A stretch of 64,000 bases of DNA from Chamaecrista fasciculata (GCA_003254925.1 QANZ01015445.1:1-64000), one strand, 5' to 3'. Positions 44,830 to 56,744 are shown, counted from the stretch's first letter. Program-made: numbers and translations. Notes: generated by a model not told the origin, from the letters alone.

Positions 44830-45012
44830 ATGATATATTTGTCAAATGACATAATGTAATAGCTAGTACGTCAATATAATAATAGAATAATAGGTAAGGT
44901 TTAGTGTTTATCTTAATCAACCTCACTTCCATTGGTTTTACTCAGAAGTGATTGTTTTGTACTGCCATCTAATTTGTATTTGGTTTTGGGGATAATTAAT
45001 GTATGTATCACG
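44794..45012. repeat. Inverted copy of the P450 3' flank
   Basis: Read in reverse it matches 24810-25020 downstream of copy A: GATACATACATTATCCCC, CAATCACTTCTGA and TATTCTATTATTATATT in the same order. It is oriented as the 3' flank of a plus-strand P450, which no longer exists here. Confidence 0.75.
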
Positions 45013-45628
45013 TGGGAAGAACTTTTGCAGTATGCATAATATTTGTATTCTACCCTTTGAAGTATGCATAGTATTTGTATTCCATGTGCCAATAAGGGAA
45101 CCCGAACTCTCTGAATAGTCTGATGCACCTTTCGAAGTCGCCAACTTTGAGTCACCTTAAAATTAATTTTGATGCTACATACTTCTATTTTAAAATTAAC
45201 TCTGCTGCAGCTTGATGATATTTTCTAACATATTCATATCGTGGCAACACATTTTGCGAGTTTCTTCTGCTTACTTGTGAAGCGTGAGTAATCTCTTTTG
45301 GCCAATTGTTGAGAAAAATAATAATATTTATAGTTATAAAATATTTTTTCCTCTTTGAGAATAACCAAAGAAATAAGATAAAGGAACACAATCACAACAC
45401 AAGAGAAAATAAAGTGGAAAACCCAAATCGGGAAAAAAACCATGACCGTTGCCAAAAGACAACAAGAGAAAAATACTATATGACAATTGTTACATCACAC
45501 AATATTCTCTCAACCCTTATCCCAAGTACATCTATACTCTTACAAAATAACTATTTAATTATACCTTCCACACTCTACGAATAGAAGAACTCTAAAATAC
45601 AAGAGAGGAAGAAATTTAAAAGTCAAAT
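45013..45628. other. Unassigned spacer
   Basis: AGTATGCATAATATTTGTATTC occurs twice in slightly different form near 45030-45080. No gene or element recognised. Confidence 0.35.
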
Positions 45629-45840
45629 ACTCCCTCCGGTTCTGAATATCTGATGTTTTGGAGAATTTTTTTTGTTCCAAAATATCTGATGTTTTACAAA
45701 TTCAAGATAGCATTAATTATTTGTTTGTCATTTTATCCCTATTAAATATAGTAGAATCATAAATGAATAAGCATTTTCCAAGTATTTCTATTATTTTCAA
45801 TAGGGATAGGTTAGTCTTTTTATCTCATTTTTCTCTTCTG
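45629..45840. mobile_element. Stowaway-like element, left part only
   Basis: Starts TACTCCCTCCGGTTCTGAAT, with AATATCTGATGTTTT repeated twice, as in mariner-type MITEs of plants. No matching right end before the P450 fragment begins. Confidence 0.45.
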
Positions 45841-45855
45841 ATCTTGGGAGCTACC

Positions 45856-46128
45856 TTTTGGGGTCTGTCAGAGAAGAAGACATCATAGGACTTGACGATT
45901 TCTCTAACGATATAAGCAGAAGAGACTACAAGAGTTGGAGTTTGGCCTAATTGGAGGAACATGAGAGGGCCATACTTATGTGACAGAGCTCCTAAAGATT
46001 GATGAGGGTGCCTAATTGATGCAAATTTCCAATGATGGGAAATTTAGGAGGTGAAGGAGGCAAATTATATATGTTTCTACTTCTTCTTTTTTAGAAGACT
46101 TTAAAGAGAATTATTATGACAGTACAAA
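45856..46128 (-). pseudogene. CYP71-type P450 N-terminal fragment
   Basis: Matches the first ~100 codons of the array P450s, from the anchor (TTAAAGTCTTCT region) through [15 protein letters not shown] and [15 protein letters not shown] to SDRPQ. A 4-bp deletion in the segment after NLHQLG shifts the frame. There is no start codon region and nothing after the RPQ segment. Wording near 46060-46110 is closest to copy C. Confidence 0.85.
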
Positions 46129-46139
46129 TTTACTATTTG

Positions 46140-46560
46140 TTACACTGAATCAACTAATAAATATACTAATCACTCTGTGAATTCTTGTAATTATCAACGA
46201 TTTAATTTTTGGGTCAAATTTAGAGACTAAAAAGTATAAATTTAGTACAAATTTAGGGACTAAATAATATAAATTCAGGGACCAAAAAGTATTAAATTTG
46301 TTCAAATTCAGGGACCAAATAGTATTAATTCAGTATGAATTTAAGGAGCACAAAGTATAATATTAGTTCAAATTTATAAACTAAATAGTATTAATTTAAT
46401 ACAAATTCAAATGTAAAAAAGTATAAAATTAGATCAAATTTAAGGACTAAATAGTTTATAATTGAAATAATTCAGGGACCAACTTGTATATTTCGATTAT
46501 TCATAGACTAATTAGTTAACTCGATGTAAATTCAGGACCAAATAATAAGTTTTCTCTTAA
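46140..46560. repeat. Minisatellite-like TTCAGGGACCAAATAGTATTA repeats
   Basis: About nine imperfect copies of a 35-45 bp unit containing AATTCAGGGACCAAATAGTA. Words of this type are common in plant MITE interiors. Non-coding. Confidence 0.6.
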
Positions 46561-46990
46561 ATAAACTTTGCTCAATGATTCTAAATGATTAATTAATTAG
46601 TAGAGAAACTCTATTAAGTATTAACCTATGCATTTGGAAAATTATATAAAATTTTAAATTTCTTGTGTGAGAGTGATAAAGGTTAACCTGCCTAGCCTGT
46701 CCTATACGAAACGGACGAAACGCAAATAAGATGTCTTTGTCCAAACTTATTCGGATCAGATTATCTTTTTATGAACAAAATTATAAAAATAAACAAAATC
46801 TTCCGTACTTAATATAACAAACATATATTCTTGATACATATATAATTTAAAAACGAAAATAATAAATAATCTACGGCTCTACGCTATCAAAGGACAAAAA
46901 AATTAATTCATTACAGTTTTTCTAGTGCAAATAAAAAACATAAAATTTCATGATTCTTATCTACATACCAAACAAAAAAAAAATTGACAT
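46560..46990 (-). repeat. P450 upstream-region duplicate
   Basis: Follows the upstream DNA of copy B (44460-44770): TGATTCTAAATGATTAA, CTGTCCTATACGAAACGGACGAAA, AAGATGTCTTTGTCCAA, AACAAACATATATTCTT. It lies upstream of the N-terminal fragment at 45856-46128 and so completes that broken unit. Confidence 0.75.
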
Positions 46991-47070
46991 TTGGTAATCG
47001 GTAATCTTAATCCGATCTTGTCATCTCAGTGATGACAATTTGGTCGGTATCTAAAATACCCATCTAAATT

Positions 47071-47304
47071 TGTACAGAGTAATATTTGCAAAAAGATGCT
47101 GCTTTTCATTCAATGAGAAAAGCTTTTATAAAGCTTAATTACAGAGTGTGCCGTTCAGTAAATTAATAAGGACCAAAACAGAATAGAACCGAAAAGTAAC
47201 AGTAAAACTAACTCAGGCCCTAATAACTTAGGCCCAATTACAAAGATAACCATAATTAAATAATTCTAAGGGAAATATTAGAAATATTATATCATATTTC
47301 TACA
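47071..47304 (-). repeat. 3' LTR of the second copia element
   Basis: 234 bp, TGTACAGAG...TTTCTACA on the plus strand. Differs from the other LTR at two bases and one indel. Confidence 0.95.
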
Positions 47305-50300
47305 CCCCCCCCCAAAGCTGGAGAAGTATGAGTGTGCATCATGCTCAGCTTGGACACTAATAAGGAGAACTTTGGAGCTGCTAATGGTTTAGTGAAGACA
47401 TCAGCAACCTGAGATGCAAAACACACAAACTGGGGTTGGACAAAACCCAACTTGACTTGATCTCTCACATAGTGACAATCAAAGTCAAGGTGTGTGGTCC
47501 TTTCATGGAACACCGGGTTGGCAGAGATGTGTATTGCAGCTTGATTGTCACACCAAAGTCCTATGGGATAATTAATAGAAACTTTGAGATCCCGAAGAAC
47601 ATATGAAATCCATTTAAGTTCTGCTACAGTGGAGGCCAAACTTCTATACTCCGCTTCTGCTGAACTTCTGGAAACAGTGGACTGTTTCTTGGCCTTCCAA
47701 GAGATGAGAGAGCCTCCCAAAAAGATGCAGAAACCGGTTATACTTCGCCTAGTGTCTGGACAAGTTGCCCAATCAGCATCTGAAAAAGGCTTCAACACTA
47801 AGAGAAGAAACATTAGTAGAGAAAAACAATCCTTTTGAAGGATTGCCTTTCAATAGTGCAGGATATAGAGAGTTGCAGACCAGTGATCAACACAGGGATT
47901 ATTTACAATTTGACTAAGTTGTTGGGATGCAAAGGCAACATCAGGTCTAGTAAAATTTAAGTAAAGTAATCTACCAATGAGCCTACGATATTGTTCAGGA
48001 TTTTTCATAAGTTCACCATCAATATTTAGAGAATAGGCACCCTTTACCATAGGAGTATCTGCTGCCTTAGAATCCAACAACCCACAATCAGATATAAGAT
48101 CCAAAATATATTTTCTTTGATTAACTAATATTCCTGAATCAGTTTGATGTATTTCCAATCCTAAGAAATAATGTGCAGGGCCTAAATCTCTAATAGTAAA
48201 AACATCATGTAGGGATTTCTTAACTGTGGCAATCAAAGAAAGAGAATCACTAGTAACAAGTACATCATCCACATAGATTAATAAGGCTATGAAACCCTCA
48301 GAACAAGACTTGGTAAACAAACAGTGATCATGAGTAGATTGCAAAAAACCAATACTTTCTAAATGGTGAGTGATTTCTTTATTCCATTGACGAGAAGCTT
48401 GCTTCAAGCCATACAAGCTCCTTTTTAGTTTACACACCATTTTAGAATTTTTCAGTTTTATATCCAGGAGGTGGCAACATATATAATTCTTCATCAACAA
48501 AACCATGTAGGAAAGCATTGTTTATGTCAAATTGGTGCAAAGGCCATTGATTGGCAGCAGCTAAACATAATAAAATTCTGACAGTAACATTTCTAACAAC
48601 AGGGGAGAAACTATCTACATAATCTTCACCTTCTTCCTGGTTGTAGCCTTTGGCTACTAAACGAGCCTTGTACCTTTCAATATTGCCATCAGGTTTTAAT
48701 TTAGTCTTGTATACCCATTTGCATCCAATGAATTTCTTGTTAGGAGGCAAAGGAACCATCTCCCAGGTTTGATTGGATTCCAAAGCCTCTATTTCTTGAT
48801 TCATGGCTTCAACCCAATGAGACAAACCACTAGCCTCTTTGTAGCTTCTAGGCTCATGAACCTGATTAACCTTGGCAAGAAAACTAACATGGTTAGCTGT
48901 AAGAGCAAAAGAGGGTGAAGAAGTAGTCACATTACCAACTACATATTGTTGCAGCCACTGTGGTTGCTTTTTAATCATGTTGCTTCTTCTCACAGGTAAA
49001 TCATCAAGAGTAGCATCAGTAGATAATTGAGGATCTAAAGGCTGTTCTGGATTTAAGGTATTAGTCATAGTATAAGCGGAGCCATCTAAAGGAGCATTAG
49101 GAGATGCAGTAGGCATATCAGAAATAATAGTGTTATCATCTTCAAAAATGGGAAGAGGGATAGGTGTTTCGTCCACTAATTCTTCCTTAAAGTTAATAAA
49201 AGGAAAGATTTTCTCATGAAAAATCACATCTCTAGAGATAAAAATCTGTTTAAGATCCACATCATATAACCGAAATCCTTTATTAGTTGAAGAGTATCCT
49301 AGAAAAATGCATTTTCTTGATCTTGAATCAAATTTATGTTTGTGAGGGCTAATATTCGTAGCATAGCATAGACAACCAAAAACACGTAATTGAGAGTAAT
49401 CCGGGGGTTTTTGAAATAAGACTTCATAAGGTGTTTTCCAATTTAAAACCGAGGAAGGTAATTTATTTATCAAAAAAGCTGCAGTCATGACAGCTTCACC
49501 CCAAAACTTTAAAGGCAAACCAGATTGAAATAATAAAGACCGGGCTACCTGAATTAAGTGTCTATGCTTCCTTTCCACAACACCATTTTGTTGTGGTGTG
49601 TATGTACAGGTTCGTTGGTGCATAATCCCTGTTGATTCAAGTAAACCTTTGCAAGTAATGTTAATAAATTCAGATCCATTGTCACTCCTTAAAACTTTTA
49701 CAGTGGAGTGAAAATGGTTTTGAACAAATAAGAAAAAAATACCTAATAAATTTGGAACTTGAGACTTATTATTCATCAAGTATACCCACACAACCCTTGA
49801 ATGGTCATCAACAATGGTTAGCATAAATCTAGCACCAGAAATTGAAGGTACCCGAAATGGGCCCCAAACATCAACATGTATAAGATCAAAAACAGAATCA
49901 ACAATTTTATGACTTGTAGGAAAGGGAATTCTAGTTTGCTTGGCGATTTATGACATATATCACAAACTTTATTCTCAAGTTTACATTGTACATGTAAAAA
50001 AGATAATCGTGACATTACTCCCACAGATGGGTGTCCTAATCGTTCATGCCATATATCTATTGTTTTATTATCTTCCACTTTACAAGCATTAACAGAATCA
50101 GAATTATTTATGGTTTCCACAGGATTTGAGGTAATATAGGTTGTTAATTCTGCTGCCCAAGACAGGTTCAGTTTTCTGTCCCTGCATCACACAGTTTTGG
50201 TTATTAAAACCAATTTTAAACCTTGTAACTATCACAAATTTTCCAACAGAAATTAAATTAAATTTAAAGTCTGGAACATATAGGACATCATGTAGAGTGA

Positions 50301-51591
50301 TTTTATTATTAATTTTGGCACTACCAATTAATTTAACCACTTTAATGCTACCATCTGGTATTTTAACAATATTCTTTCCATCTTTCTTTCTAACATTGTT
50401 TAAAAGTTTTAAATTTCCAGTTATATGAGTAGATGCCCCTGAGTCTATAATCCATTTATCATCAGTCATATTAATGGTCATACCTGCAAACTCTGCAAAG
50501 CAGCTTAGATTGAGAGGAGTATCCTCTTGTGTCACCTTCTCCTTCATGCATTTCTGGAATTCCTTTTGTATAAAATTAGCAAGCATGGCTGTGCCTGTGT
50601 CCATTCCTTGATGTTTGTCAGCTTCTTCCTCAGCTTGTACTGCATGTGCCATCTCCTTCTTGCTCCTAAGTTCCTTGAACCACTCTGGGTAACCATGTTT
50701 TTTAAAGCATATGTCCTTTGTATGTCCATTCTTGTGACAATGTGTGCAGAATTTCTCCATTTTTTCTTTCTTGCGCTGAAGATTCTTATTATTGTTGTTC
50801 CCTGGACCTTTGTTACTCTCCACGGACTTCATAGCCAAAGCATTAGTTTCAACAAAAGAATCAGAAGTGATAGTAATATCCCTTTGTTTCTCTATCCTAG
50901 AGATCATAGAGTAGATTTTGTTAAATGGTGGCATAGGGTCCATCATAAGGATATTACTTACCACCCCTTCATACGCATCTCCAAGTCCCATCAAGAATTG
51001 CATGACTTGGTTTGAAGAATGCATTTCTTCGATTTTCTCCTTAGCATCACAAGTGCACCATGGTTGTGGCTCCAAACAATTCAGTTCTTCCCAGATTTTC
51101 TTCATTTTAGTAGAATACAAGGCAAGTGAGTCATTACCTTGCTTCATCGTTGTCAATTGTTTCTTCAGCTGAAAGATCCTTGGCCTATCGATTTCCCCAA
51201 ATTTTTCTTCTAATTCCACCCACAGATCCCTAGCCGTGTTGGAGTACATGTAAGCTTCATGCAATTCCTTCACCATAGAGTTCAAGATCCATGATATTAC
51301 CATGGAATCCACGAAAGTCCATTGAGAATATGCGTCGCCATCCTCCATGTCTGGTTTCTTGCAGGTTCCGTTGACGAATCCCACCTTGTTTTTCGCCTTG
51401 AGTGCGATTAACATTGATCTGCTCCAAAGTAGGTAGTTGCTCAAGGTTAATGGGTTCGATACAAGCTGCATGCCCGGGTTATCCGAAGGATGGATGTAGT
51501 AGGGATCTTTTCTGTAGTCTTTTCCTGCGTTATCAGCTCTTGAACTTCCAGATCGAGAAGTCTCTGAGCTGGATTATTGATTCTCCGCCAT
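47292..51591 (-). pseudogene. Broken gag-pol of the second Ty1-copia element
   Basis: The original gag ATG is probably at 51591-51589; codon 6 is TAA (51576-51574). The remaining gag is open from 51471, with a zinc knuckle CTHCHKNGHTKDIC near 50740-50700 and protease DSGAST near 50440. Pieces then follow in different frames: pre-integrase with ERLGHPS (about 50045), integrase with TIVDDHSR, SDNGSEF and ERKHRHL plus the start of RT (49824-48442), RT with YVDDVLVTS near 48265 (48518-47850), and RNase H with DADWA (47813-47292). At least four interruptions separate them, so no full polyprotein can be made. Confidence 0.92.
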
Positions 51592-51668
51592 AGCCGCCGC
51601 TATCTGCCTTCACTTTTCAGTAAGCTAAACCTAGCCGCTCGATAATGTTCCTAATTGCTCTGATACCA

Positions 51669-51901
51669 TGTACAGAGTAATATTTGCAAAAAGATGCTGC
51701 TTTTCATTCAATGAGAAAAGCTTTTATAAAGCTTAATTACAGAGTGTGTCGTTCAGTAAATTAATAAGGACCAAAACAGAATGGAACCGAAAAGTAACAG
51801 TAAAACTAACTCAGGCCCTAATAACTTAGGCCCAATTACAAAGATAACCATAATTAAATAATTCTAAGGGAAATATTAGAATATTATATCATATTTCTAC
51901 A
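51669..51901 (-). repeat. 5' LTR of the second copia element
   Basis: 233 bp, immediately next to the primer-binding site. Contains the element's promoter by position. Confidence 0.95.
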
Positions 51902-51906
51902 AAATT

Positions 51907-52440
51907 CACGCTAATATTGAATCTTGGATAGGATAGGGATAGTGAACAATAAAAATTTACCATATATCAGATAAATAAGTCATAATGGTAAGGATATTGC
52001 TTCAACTATCTAGTATTTGTTCGACATAGAGGGATAGTTAAGATATCTAATATCCAATATTATATAATATAAATATTTTAATATATCTTATATATTTTTT
52101 ATTATTTTATTTTAATTAATAAATATTGAGTATCGGATATTAGATATATCTGATTTTTTAATTAAGATACCATATCCAATATTCATTATTTTTGAGTACT
52201 CATCAGATATTGAATATCGGATATTGAATCAGGTACAAGTACCAATACTAAATTATCTGATACAGATATTGAATAGAACGAAAGATATACAGATACGAAT
52301 GATGACAAAATGATCAAGTATCCTATTTGTTATCATATCCTGCTTACTAATATTAATACTTGTTAGGACAAGATATGATGATGTCATGTCAAATATTTTT
52401 TTTACCAAATATCATGCAGAAGTATCATATCATATTTGTA
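51907..52440. repeat. AT-rich repeats of GATATTGAATATCGGATATT type
   Basis: Scattered inverted words ATATCCAATATT/AATATCGGATATT and GATACAGATATTGAAT suggest a hAT-type MITE like those at 31.5, 34.1 and 53.2 kb, but ends and TSD were not fixed. GGATAGGATAGGGATAG at the left faces ATCATATCCTG at the right. Confidence 0.45.
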
Positions 52441-52645
52441 AAATGAATTTGAAGAAATTAAGAAAACTAGACTTATAGCACAATGAATTGTTGCTTGATA
52501 ACGAGTTCATTTACTTATCTGATTGAACTGAAGCTAAGAGGATGCAGAGGACTCAAAGGTATCCATGGTTATGTGGTTAGAAATTTCAGATTCCTGAAAA
52601 ATGTGGACATATTGAATTGCAGTGGAATAGAAGAAAGAAGAATAG
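52440..52645 (+). pseudogene. Leucine-rich-repeat (F-box/LRR-like) gene fragment
   Basis: Two plus-strand frames together resemble part of a plant F-box/LRR protein: LKKLRKLDL then HNELLLDNEFIYLSD near 52452-52525 (with a stop inside), followed in another frame by YLIELKLRGCRGLKGIHGY and FLKNVDILNCSGIE (52516-52630). The repeated LxLxxCxGL spacing is typical of cysteine-containing LRRs. At least one stop and one frame change, and no F-box or start codon. Identification is by motif only. Confidence 0.5.
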
Positions 52646-53009
52646 GAAGAAGAACCATGTTTTTTTTTAATTATTTTGGGGTGAAATTGATTAAAACCCT
52701 AATTTATTAATTTTTTTACGTTTTGATCCTATTATAAAAGAAAAAAAGACTTTAATGCAAAAAAATAAAACTTTTGGGAGATTACAGTTAGTTTTTTCCT
52801 TTTTTTTAACGAAATACATTTTGTCAAGAAATTATATTTCTAGAATTTTGTGTTTCGAAGGACTATTTTAAAGATATTTGAATATTTCTAGGTGTTTTAG
52901 TAATTTTAGTCTCTTTTTTCTACATTAAAATTGTCATTTATCCCCAAAGATAGTTAAAACTACGAAATAGCCCTAAAAATATCGATTTCCATTAGTTTTC
53001 TAATGGAAT
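52646..53009. other. Unassigned AT-rich DNA
   Basis: No gene. Possibly the badly decayed left half of the MULE-type remnant that follows. Confidence 0.3.
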
Positions 53010-53100
53010 TAAAGCTCAAGGTACCAAAGTGTTTACGAAGAATACCACAGGGTACCAAAGTGGAATGTGGCCAAACCACATGGTACCAAAGTATAATTTG
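53010..53100. mobile_element. Remnant of the GGTACC-rich Mutator-type MITE
   Basis: Right arm only: GGTACCAAAGTG, then GAATACCACAGGGTACCAAAG and ACCACATGGTACCAAAGTAT in the family order of 7315-7746. The terminal TTTACCC is lost. Confidence 0.65.
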
Positions 53101-53193
53101 ACATTTATTTGTGGGTCCCACAAAATGAAATGTTATTGGAATTTCCTCGAAATTTATGTTATTGGAGAATTAGATAAAGGAGGTTAGAGTAGC

Positions 53194-53670
53194 TAGGGGT
53201 GTACAACTCTGGCCCGGCCCGGCCAGACCCGGCGCGGCCCGAGGCTGTTCGGGCTGGGTCCGGGTCTAGTCTCTCTAGACCCGGCCCGGCCCGGGGTACC
53301 CTCATTTTTAAAAAAAAAAATTAATTTTTTACTATACATATTTATATTTTATACTACTAAATATTTTTTTAATTGTAATAAATACATATCTATTATTATT
53401 TTTATCAATTGTATATTAAAAATATACATAAAATATATATTTAATCTTAATTAAATCAACTTTTTTTAACAATTAAGTCAAATTAAATGTCTTCATTAAT
53501 AAAAACATCATTAAATTGATCCAAAATTAATTGTTTTACCAATATATACAAGTTAAATTATATATAGAATGAATAAAAAAAAAAATTTTTGGCCCGACCA
53601 GACCCGGTGGCCTGGCCCGGGCCGGGTCTCGGGCCGACCAGAAACCCGGCCCGGCCCGTGTACACCCCTA
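53194..53670. mobile_element. hAT-type MITE, TAGGGGTG ends, CCCGGCCCGG subterminal words
   Basis: The ends TAGGGGTGTAC and GTACACCCCTA are inverted repeats. A perfect 8-bp TSD AGAGTAGC lies at 53186-53193 and 53671-53678. Dense GGCCCGGCC words at both ends enclose a very AT-rich centre. Non-coding. Confidence 0.92.
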
Positions 53671-53699
53671 AGAGTAGCTTTATGATTATATTGGAGAGC

Positions 53700-54150
53700 G
53701 ACCAAAATGTAAATATCATGGATCGAATTGTATATTTTTTAGGACTTAACTCTATATTTTATATCATTATTGTTTTAAATTTTTTTTTATTTTCACATAA
53801 AAAAATATTACAGATATAAAAATCTTTGAAAATTACAAAAATTTATGGACTGCATTGTTAATTTTTTTGGACTAAGTTATATATTTATATCATTACTATT
53901 TTCTATTTTTTTTACACTACAAAAAATATTATCGATATAATAATCATTCATGATTACAATAATTTAGGGACTAGATTGTATATTTTTTTGAACTGAATCA
54001 TACATTTTATATCATTAATAATTTTTAATTTTTTTACACTATAAAAAATATTACTGATATAAAATCATTGATGATTACAATAATTTAGGGACTGAATTGT
54101 AAATTTCTTTGGACTGAATTATATATTTTATATCATTACTATTTTTGATT
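53700..54150. repeat. Tandem repeat of about 122 bp, 3.5 copies
   Basis: Units run GACTGAATTGTATATTTTTT, TATATTTTATATCATTA, TTTTTTTACACTA, AAAATATTACTGATATAA, GATTACAATAATTTAGG. About four copies diverge moderately. Non-coding; DNA from 54151 to 54507 is AT-rich and unassigned. Confidence 0.7.
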
Positions 54151-54515
54151 ACTCAAATAATACTGTTGAATTGGAATAATTTGAGGGACCAAAATCATTT
54201 TTTTAAATTAAATTAAATCAAACATATACATATAATATATAAAAAATATAATTTAATGTAAAATTTAATTTATATACTTTAGTCATTGAAAATTATAAGA
54301 GTAATATATTTTAGTATTTTAAATCTATTTTTCAAAAATTAACTTATAAAAACAAAATGATTAAAATATTTTAATTTTATAACTTTCAAAATTAAATTGA
54401 ATAAACTAAATTTTCAAAAATTTAATTACTAACATTTAGAGATGAATTTACATATTTACTCGTCAAATATTATGTGAGATTGATTTCTGCTTTGATTTCC
54501 ACGTAGATATGTGGG

Positions 54516-55221
54516 CTAGGAAGCATGGACACACAATTTTATTGGCGTGTCGGCGTGTCCGACACGTGTTGGACATGAACACGCGTTCGACACGCCTACG
54601 ACACGTGTCGCGGTGTGTCGGCATAGTTTTGCGACTTTCAACGGTTCGGACACGGCTTGGACACGGCTCGACACGTTTTGGACACGTCTTCGACCCAACT
54701 TCTCCTTAAATGTAAATTTTTTAACCTAGAAAATTAGTTTTGTGTTTTCTCATATCGCTTTCAACAAAACTCTCTTGGCAACTTTTGCTCACATTCGTTC
54801 ACCGCTGTTCATCGTCGTTCGTCACCATTCATCACCGTTAGTTGAGGACAAAACGAAATTGATCTTTAGATGACTTTTCAGCTAAATTCTTCAAGAAATA
54901 TTCTGCTTGTTTACTTATATATATATATATATATATATGCCTATTAAATTCTAGTACATATTTTGGTAATGCATAGAAAGAATACTACATCTATGATTTT
55001 TTGAATATGGAGTATGAACATATATGGCATCATTTGCAACTTTTGAAATTTTTATTAGTATTTATGAATTTCTAATTATTTTCATTTTGTCTCTTCTTGA
55101 AATTATAATATTATATATATATATATGCCGTGTCGTGTCCTGTAAAATTAAGAATTTGACGTGTCGACGTGTCCGTGTTCGTGTCGTGTCTCGTGTTCGT
55201 GTCCGTGTCTATGCTTCCTAG
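54516..55221. mobile_element. hAT-type MITE, CTAGGAAGCAT ends, GTGTCGGACACG words
   Basis: The ends CTAGGAAGCATGGACAC and GTGTCTATGCTTCCTAG are inverted repeats. The 8-bp flanks TATGTGGG (54508-54515) and TATTTGGG (55222-55229) match at 7 of 8. Many GACACGTGTC words lie near both ends. (TA)n microsatellites lie near 54915-54940 and 55110-55128. A fragment lies at 32515-32603. Confidence 0.85.
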
Positions 55222-55229
55222 TATTTGGG

Positions 55230-55699
55230 TAAAAGATTAATAGATTGCTATTGTTATTTTTATATAGCCAAAAGTATTATTGGTATTATCAAAGTATGTA
55301 GTCTTTTTCAGTTATACTCTCAAAGTTTTTTGATCAATTGTACCCTCAAAGTATGGGGTCAGTTTCAATTATACCTCTTAATTTTTTTTAATCAATTATA
55401 TTTCTAATGTTTCACATTTGAGTTAATTATACCTCCAAATACCCCCAATTTGAGGTGCAACTTTCAAAAAAAAAAAAAGATTAAAAGTACAATTGATATA
55501 AAAAAGAAAAAAGTTGGGGACCATTCGGCCCAACCAGTTAAACCAGGCACTAGGCTAGTCAGCCAAGCAACCAAGCAGGAAACCGATAAAACCGAACTGA
55601 ACCAACGGTTTTAGGGGTTCAGCCAAATTATTTTTTTTGGGTCCCAACTCGTATGAAACGACGTTGTTTCATGTGGAAACAAATTAAAAAAGAAATGTC
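55230..55699. other. Repeat-like spacer
   Basis: ATACTCTCAAAGTTTTTTGATCAATT-type words recur at 55310-55420. An ACCGAACTGAACC block at 55535-55645 resembles the element at 32249. No gene. Confidence 0.4.
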
Positions 55700-56163
55700 A
55701 AAGTGTAAATTTGGTCACATATTGTTTTGCTCAATTCTTAATTTGGTCTCATATATATTTTTTGTTGTACTTTTGTTTCCATATTTTTAGGTCAATTCCC
55801 AATTTGGTCCCATATCTTTTCTTGTTACAGATTTTGTACCATTTCTTGAGGTCACTTGCAGAATTGGCCCTATATCTTTGGCTCAGGTACATAAATGATC
55901 CAATATCTTTACAAAAGGATCAACTAATGGTTGATCCTATATATTTGGGTCAGGTACAAAAGTGATCCCATATCTTTATAAAAGAATCAACTAATGGTTG
56001 ATCCTTTTGCAAAGATATGAGACTAATTCTGCAACTTGACCAAAAAAGATAAGAGACCAAATTAGAACCTTTTGCAAAGATACGGGACCAAAACTGCAAA
56101 AAAAAAAAAGATACAGGACCAAATTAGAAGCTCAGCAAAAGATATAAGACCAAATTTACACTT
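55700..56163. mobile_element. Palindromic MITE with AAGTGTAAATTTGGTC ends
   Basis: AAAGTGTAAATTTGGTC at the left faces GACCAAATTTACACTT at the right. TTTGGTCCCATATCTTT words on the left face AAAGATACGGGACC words on the right. AAGGATCAACTAATGGTTGATCC is a palindromic core used twice. TSD not found. Confidence 0.65.
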
Positions 56164-56744
56164 CACCAAAAATAAAAAAATAAAAATCAGGGTTCCACAC
56201 GGTTCATTGCTCAAAATCGAAGATCACCGTCATCACCGTTCCGCTCCTTTCCCGTCATCACCGTCGTCTTCCATCTTCGCCGTTGCTCTGTTTCGTCCAA
56301 TCTAGCTCCAAATCAGTAAGTTTAGATGCTAATTAATGTTTTACATTTAGATCTCCTAGTTAATTATTGTGCCTGGTTGCCTGCTGATGTAGTTAGAATG
56401 TGCCAAGCTGAGATCTGAATTGTATATTATTGTGTCAGGCTGCCTGATGTAGTTAGAATGTGCCAAACGTGAACCCTTTTTTAAAAAAAAAAAAAAACAA
56501 AAGAAGAAGAAGAAGAAGAAACAAACATAAATAAAAGAACAAATTGGATCCTACAACACAATCACTTTGAAGTTCCAAATTACAATAAAATATCACTCCT
56601 AAAATTGAAACCATTGAATGAAAATAGATACATAGGAGCACAAGATTAATTTATTGGCATGCATGTGCAATCAGGAAAACATAATGACACCATATTCAAA
56701 GGATTAAATATTGAAAGAACGGGAAGAGTAACTTAGTCATAGAT
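56164..56744. other. Spacer and 3' flank of P450 copy C
   Basis: A GC-richer patch at 56200-56300 (CACCGTCATCACCGTTCC) could be part of an old leader exon. TGATGTAGTTAGAATGTGCC occurs twice (56383 and 56444), a short tandem duplication of about 61 bp. No gene. Confidence 0.4.

Larger units (their letters stand above)
47071..51901 (-). mobile_element. Ty1-copia element, complete ends, defective
   Basis: LTRs at 47071-47304 and 51669-51901 start TG and end CA. They differ by two substitutions and one single-base indel. A perfect 5-bp TSD AAATT lies at 47066-47070 and 51902-51906. The primer-binding site TGGTATCAGAGC (51668-51657) directly abuts the 5' LTR and fits initiator Met tRNA. A G-rich polypurine tract (47305-47318) precedes the 3' LTR. 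The insertion is recent, but the internal frame is broken in several places. Confidence 0.95.
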
